Source: Massilia alkalitolerans DSM 17462 (GTDB taxonomy: Bacteria; Pseudomonadota; Gammaproteobacteria; Burkholderiales; Burkholderiaceae_D). From it: a stretch of DNA of 64,000 nt. Positions 60,382 through 64,000 of the stretch are shown here, in pieces (the stretch's first letter is position 1; every line of letters begins with the position of its first letter). The position numbers and the translations under genes were made by a program. The notes under the pieces are model-generated. The model saw nothing but the letters and a program-made list of their open reading frames with translations, was not told the DNA's origin and did not search any database. The stretch is from positions 16,367-80,366 of the forward strand of contig NZ_ATYR01000024.1 of the NCBI RefSeq assembly GCF_000427785.1. Direction: 5' to 3'.

Positions 60382-63111
60382 ATGAGCATCCACGCCGCCG
60401 TCCGCACCGCTTCCCGCACCAACCGCTATCTCGTTTTCATCTGGCCGCTCCTGGCGCTGCTCCTGTGCGCGGCGCTGTGGATCGCCACCGTCCTGCGCGC
60501 CGAGGCCGAGCGCGCGCGCGCCGACACCCAGGCGCGCAAGGACGCCGGCGCCTATGCCGAGGCCTACGAGCAGTACATCACGCGCTCGGTCGGCCAGATG
60601 GACCAGGTCACGATGCAGCTGAAGTTCAGCTGGGAGAAAGGACGCGACCCTGGCCTGCTCGACGAACTGCGGCGCGACGGCATGTTCACCGACGCCGCCT
60701 TCGGCGTGGTCGCGATCGTCGACCGCGACGGCATGGTGCAGGCCTCGACCCGCCCCGCGCTGCTCGGCAGCGACCTGTCCGCCGCGCCGTATTTCGTCCA
60801 GCACCGCAACCACATCTCGACCGCCTTGCGCGTCGGCGCCGCGCCGCCGCGCTTCGTCAAGGAAGGCGAGGGCGGCGAAATGGTACTGTTCACCCGCCGC
60901 CTCGACACCCGCGACGACGAATTCGACGGCATCGTCCTGATGGCGGTCGATGCGCGCTACTTCACCTCCTTCGTCAGCCCGGCCACGCTGGGTGCGGGCG
61001 GCGTGGCGGCGCTGGCCGGCAGCGAAGGGCGCCTGCGCGCCGAGCAGCACAGCGACGGCAGCGCCTTCCGCGACGGCGGCGCCAGGCTGCTGCCGGCGCG
61101 CGCGGACCTGTGGGCGGGCGACCACGGCGTGCGCCTGGTGCAGGGGCAGGATGGTTTCGCTGACGGCCAGGCGCGCGTGCTCGGCTGGCGCCACTCGAGC
61201 GCCTATCCGCTGGTGGCCCTGGTCGGCCTGTCGCATGCCGTCGCCCTGGACGCCGCGCAGGCGGCCTGGGTCGACAGCCGCAACCGCGCCATCGCCATCG
61301 GCGCCTGCCTGCTGCTGTTGGGAGGCATCGGTTCGGTGCTGGCGCGCCGCGCGGTGCTGCGCGAGCGCGAGCAGGAAGAAGTGCAGCGCGCCTACCGCAC
61401 CGCCACCGAAAGCGGCAATGACGGCTTCTACATGGCCGCCGCCGTGCGCGACCGCGAGGGCGACATCCTCGACTTCCGCATCGTCGACTGCAACGAGCGC
61501 GGCGCCTTCTTCTACGGGCTGACGCGTGCCACGCTGGTGGGCAGCAGCCTGTCGCAGGTCGACAGCGCCCTGTTCGGGGAAGCGCTGCTCGACACCTACC
61601 GCAAGGCGATGGACAGTGGCTTTTACGAGGACGACCGCCGGATGCCGCTCGACAACCGCCTGAACATCAGCTGGGGACGCCGGCGCCTGGTGCGGGTCGG
61701 GAACGGGCTGGCGGTGACGCTCCAGGACATCAGCGAGCGCAAGGCCCACGAGACCCAGCTGGAGCGCCTGGCCAACGAGGACGTGCTGACCGGCCTGGCC
61801 ACGCGCCACGCTTTCCTGGCCGCGATGCCGGCGATCCTGGCGCAGGCGCGCGGCAGCGAGGCCGGCCTGGCCTTGCTGTTCATCGACCTCGACGAATTCA
61901 AGCAGGTCAACGATACCCACGGCCACGCCACCGGCGACCTGCTGCTCAAGAGCGCGGCGGGACGCCTGCTGTCGCTGCTGCGCCCGACGGACCGGGTGGC
62001 GCGCTTCGGCGGCGACGAGTTCCTGGTGCTGCTGCATCCCTGCGAGGGCGAGCGCCAGGCCGCCTCGGTGGCGGCGCGCATCGTCGAGGCCTTCGGCGTG
62101 CCTTTCCTGATCGGCGACGAGCTGCACGCGGTGGGCGCCTCGATCGGCATCAGCATGTTCCCGCGCGACGGCCAGGACGCCGAGACCCTGGTGCGCCACA
62201 GCGACATCGCGATGTACGCCGGGAAGAACGAGGGCAAGGGCCAGTACCGCTTCTTCGACCCGGCGCTGTCGAACGGCTTGACCGCGCGCGCCCGGCTGAA
62301 GCAGCGCATGCTCGAAGCGATCGAGCACGACCAGTTCCTGCTGCACTACCAGCCGCGCGTGGACGCCCGCAGCGGCGAGCTGCTGAGCATGGAGGCGCTG
62401 GTGCGCTGGCGCCATCCGGAACTGGGCCTGGTGGCGCCGGGCGAGTTCATCCCGCTGGCGGAAAGCACCGGCCTGATTCGCAACATCGGCGAGATCGTGA
62501 TCGACAAGGCCTGCGCCCAGCTGGCCGCCTGGCGCGAGGCGGGAGCCCGGCTCGTGCCGGTCTCGATCAACGTCTCGCCCAAGCAGTTCCTGCGCGGCGG
62601 CGTGCAGCGCCACTTGAGCTGCGCGATGGCGCGCCACTGCGTGCCGGCCAGCCTGATCGAAATCGAGATCACCGAGTCGGCCATGATGGGCGACCACGAC
62701 GACATCCTGGCCGAACTGGCCGCCCTGCGCGCCCTCGGCGTCAAGCTGCACGTGGACGATTTCGGCACCGGCTACTCTTCGCTGTCGCAGCTGCAGCGCC
62801 TGAAGATGGACGTGCTGAAGGTGGACCGCGCCTTCACCACGGAACTGGGCAACTCGAAGGAGGGCAGGGTGTTCTTCCAGGCGATCGTGTCGATGGCCCA
62901 CGCGCTCGGCATGGCGGTGGTGGCCGAAGGCGTCGAGACCGAGGAGCAGCTCGACATCCTGCGCGGCCTGGACTGCAACGAAGTGCAGGGCTATTACATC
63001 GCGCGTCCGGTGCCGGCCGGCGAGATGTTGCAGATGATGGGGCGGCGCTTCCTGCTGGCGCAGGACGCAGCAGCGCCCGGTTCGCTTGCGCCGGAGGTTG
63101 TTTCCTTCTAG
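60382..63111 (+). CDS. GGDEF-EAL protein with periplasmic Cache-like sensor and PAS domain
   Basis: A 909-residue membrane protein. Membrane segment 1 (about 20-40), a Cache-like periplasmic domain (about 60-290), membrane segment 2 (NRAIAIGACLLLLGGIGSVL), a PAS domain (about 335-450), GGDEF with intact motif at 543-547 (ARFGGDEFLVLL), and EAL with intact E671-A-L (SMEALVRWRHPELGLVAP), NVSPKQF, EITES, VDDFGTGYSSLSQL and VAEGVETEEQL. Both catalytic sets look complete, so it could make or degrade cyclic-di-GMP. The start at 60382 places the membrane segment near the N-terminus; ATG 60328 is also open. Confidence 0.9.
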   Translation: MSIHAAVRTASRTNRYLVFIWPLLALLLCAALWIATVLRAEAERARADTQARKDAGAYAEAYEQYITRSVGQMDQVTMQLKFSWEKGRDPGLLDELRRDGMFTDAAFGVVAIVDRDGMVQASTRPALLGSDLSAAPYFVQHRNHISTALRVGAAPPRFVKEGEGGEMVLFTRRLDTRDDEFDGIVLMAVDARYFTSFVSPATLGAGGVAALAGSEGRLRAEQHSDGSAFRDGGARLLPARADLWAGDHGVRLVQGQDGFADGQARVLGWRHSSAYPLVALVGLSHAVALDAAQAAWVDSRNRAIAIGACLLLLGGIGSVLARRAVLREREQEEVQRAYRTATESGNDGFYMAAAVRDREGDILDFRIVDCNERGAFFYGLTRATLVGSSLSQVDSALFGEALLDTYRKAMDSGFYEDDRRMPLDNRLNISWGRRRLVRVGNGLAVTLQDISERKAHETQLERLANEDVLTGLATRHAFLAAMPAILAQARGSEAGLALLFIDLDEFKQVNDTHGHATGDLLLKSAAGRLLSLLRPTDRVARFGGDEFLVLLHPCEGERQAASVAARIVEAFGVPFLIGDELHAVGASIGISMFPRDGQDAETLVRHSDIAMYAGKNEGKGQYRFFDPALSNGLTARARLKQRMLEAIEHDQFLLHYQPRVDARSGELLSMEALVRWRHPELGLVAPGEFIPLAESTGLIRNIGEIVIDKACAQLAAWREAGARLVPVSINVSPKQFLRGGVQRHLSCAMARHCVPASLIEIEITESAMMGDHDDILAELAALRALGVKLHVDDFGTGYSSLSQLQRLKMDVLKVDRAFTTELGNSKEGRVFFQAIVSMAHALGMAVVAEGVETEEQLDILRGLDCNEVQGYYIARPVPAGEMLQMMGRRFLLAQDAAAPGSLAPEVVSF

Positions 63112-63119
63112 AATGCCCA

Positions 63120-63240
63120 CACCCTGTGGGGAGTAGCCTCCTCCTGCGCAATGCGGGAGGGCCCGTGTCAACATACTCGCTTCGCTCAGTTTCTGATGCC
63201 GGAGCGTGGCGCGGGCGACCTAGCGGTTGGCGAGACCATC
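63120..63240 (+). promoter_or_regulatory. yybP-ykoY manganese riboswitch
   Basis: The two conserved loops of this class are present: GGGGAGTAGCC (63128-63138) with its hairpin (CCTCC...GGAGG), and GTCAACATACTCG (63167-63179), followed by GATGCCGGAGCG and the closing GGCGAGACC (63229-63237). The element ends about 70 nt before mntP. A GC-rich segment then a T-rich stretch (63262-63288) could be the terminator arm of the expression platform. Mn2+ binding would switch on the efflux gene. Confidence 0.9.
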
Positions 63241-63307
63241 GGCCCATCCGCGCCATTGTCGGGCGTGCGGGTGCGCCTTTGTGTTTTTGTCCGACCGGAA
63301 CCCCAGC

Positions 63308-63871
63308 ATGACCTTCACCGCCCTCGTATTCCTCGCCCTCGCCATGTCGACCGACGCCTTTGCCGCGGCAATCGCGAAAGGCGCCGCCCTGCGCAATCCC
63401 GGCCTGCCGCAGGCGCTGCGGATCGGCCTGCTGTTCGGCTGCATCGAGACCATCACCCCGCTGATCGGCTGGGCCCTCGGCTCGCTGGCCGCCGACGCCA
63501 TCCGCCAGTGGGACCACTGGATCGCCTTCTTCCTGCTGCTGGGCCTGGGCGGGCGCATGCTGTGGCTCTCCTTTGGCGACGAGGAAGAGGAAGAAGAGCG
63601 CGCCGGCTCGCAGAACTTCCTGGTGCTGGTGCTGACCGCGGTGGCCACCAGCATCGATGCGATGGCGGTCGGGGTCGGGCTGGCTTTCGTGGACGTCTCG
63701 ATCGTGCATGCGGCGGTGGCGATCGGCATCGCCACCACCGTGATGGTCACCATCGGCGTGCTGCTCGGGCGGCGCCTGGGCGCGGCCGTGGGACGCAACG
63801 CGGAGCGCATCGGCGGGGTGGTGCTGGTGCTGGTCGGCACGACCATCCTGATCGAACACCTGTCGCAGTGA
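63308..63871 (+). CDS. mntP: manganese efflux pump MntP
   Basis: A 187-residue protein with six membrane segments of the MntP/DUF204 family: ALAMSTDAFAAAIAKGAAL at the N-terminus and TAVATSIDAMAVGVGLAF in the second half each carry a metal-binding Asp. An acidic loop (GDEEEEEERAG) lies between the halves. It exports excess Mn2+; the riboswitch upstream supports the role. The ATG at 63308 follows a T-rich leader. Confidence 0.95.
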   Translation: MTFTALVFLALAMSTDAFAAAIAKGAALRNPGLPQALRIGLLFGCIETITPLIGWALGSLAADAIRQWDHWIAFFLLLGLGGRMLWLSFGDEEEEEERAGSQNFLVLVLTAVATSIDAMAVGVGLAFVDVSIVHAAVAIGIATTVMVTIGVLLGRRLGAAVGRNAERIGGVVLVLVGTTILIEHLSQ

Positions 63872-63872
63872 G

Positions 63873-64000
63873 TCAGGTCGCCCAGCGCCTGTCGCCCTTC
63901 GCATACCGGATCCGGCGATACGTGCCCGGCACCGGATCGTAGCGCAGGGCCTGGGTAGCCCCGATTTCCGAGGTCAGGTAGCCGTGCACGGTCAGGCGCT
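63873..64000 (-). CDS. unidentified protein, C-terminal end (partial)
   Basis: The last 41 residues of a minus-strand gene enter from the right edge: RLTVHGYLTSEIGATQALRY then DPVPGTYRRIRYAKGDRRWA and T. The basic, beta-rich tail gives no family I can name. Its stop lies one base after the mntP stop, so the two genes are convergent. Confidence 0.55.
   Translation of the reverse strand, partial: RLTVHGYLTSEIGATQALRYDPVPGTYRRIRYAKGDRRWAT

Noticed and set aside
60340..63174. A 944-codon open frame on the minus strand opposite the GGDEF-EAL gene
   Set aside because: It is a high-G+C antisense shadow: the plus strand encodes complete GGDEF and EAL domains, while the minus translation is Arg/His/Gln/Ala-rich with no domain.

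Overview
The window looks like a chromosomal segment of a Massilia-like betaproteobacterium (Oxalobacteraceae, Telluria group). The reasons are high G+C coding sequence throughout, three PEP-CTERM sorted proteins, a Burkholderiales-style aa3/caa3 cytochrome oxidase cluster, the ElaB/YqjD-YqjE-YqjK trio beside ubiA, and OxyR with PilU. No tRNA, rRNA, CRISPR, prophage or transposase gene was seen. The genus is inferred from gene content, not from a marker gene.

Layout. 1-2.1 kb: the end of proC, the yqjDEK-like membrane operon and ubiA. 2.2-9.3 kb: a secreted PhoX/DUF839 protein behind a Pho-box-like element, a PEP-CTERM protein, a YaiI/DUF188 protein, oxyR divergent from pilU, rfaE2, a second PEP-CTERM gene, and an AT-rich gap that ends in a cyclic-di-GMP-I riboswitch. 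9.3-18.9 kb: the riboswitch-controlled S8 protease, a phosphodiesterase, a MacAB/Lol-like tripartite export operon (minus strand), a fasciclin lipoprotein and a QseBC-like two-component system followed by a YgiW-like OB-fold gene. 18.9-24 kb: KtrAB-type potassium uptake, a third PEP-CTERM gene, trmL, comF and a BioC-like methyltransferase.

24.1-33.4 kb holds a complete oxidase locus: coxB (with fused cytochrome c domain), ctaD, a 36-codon assembly gene, ctaG, ctaE, a DUF2909 gene on the opposite strand, SURF1, a Sco-like thioredoxin-fold protein, ctaA, ctaB and sco. 33.5-43 kb: an AI-2E family transporter, a DUF6624 protein, a ParD-like regulator coupled to a methionine aminopeptidase, a TerC protein, a HIT protein, an RsbQ/KAI2-like hydrolase coupled to a PAS hybrid kinase, a CNNM/CorC protein and an NhaR-like regulator. 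43-46.3 kb: a Ter stress cluster (DUF475, TerD, AIM24-like, TerD). 46.3-64 kb: a PAS-GAF kinase, a GntR-ABC operon with a clear palindromic operator, a BASS transporter, a CHASE3-like/GGDEF cyclase, ggt, pstS behind a three-repeat Pho box, an atypical PhoB-like regulator, a hydrolase-TPR fusion, a GGDEF-EAL protein, and mntP behind a yybP-ykoY manganese riboswitch.

Themes. Two phosphate-starvation promoters (phoX-like and pstS) share an 11-nt repeat architecture. Cyclic-di-GMP enzymes (53.2 and 60.4 kb) coexist with a cyclic-di-GMP riboswitch on a secreted protease. A family of intergenic palindromic repeats bounded by GTAGGGTGGGC / GCCCACCCTAC occurs at four places and in two of them supplies the 3' end of the neighbouring gene. 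The observations that most deserve follow-up are the riboswitch with a 10-bp alternative pairing, the ParD-like/MAP pair, the RsbQ-like/PAS-kinase pair, and the receiver-degenerate regulator behind the pstS terminator.
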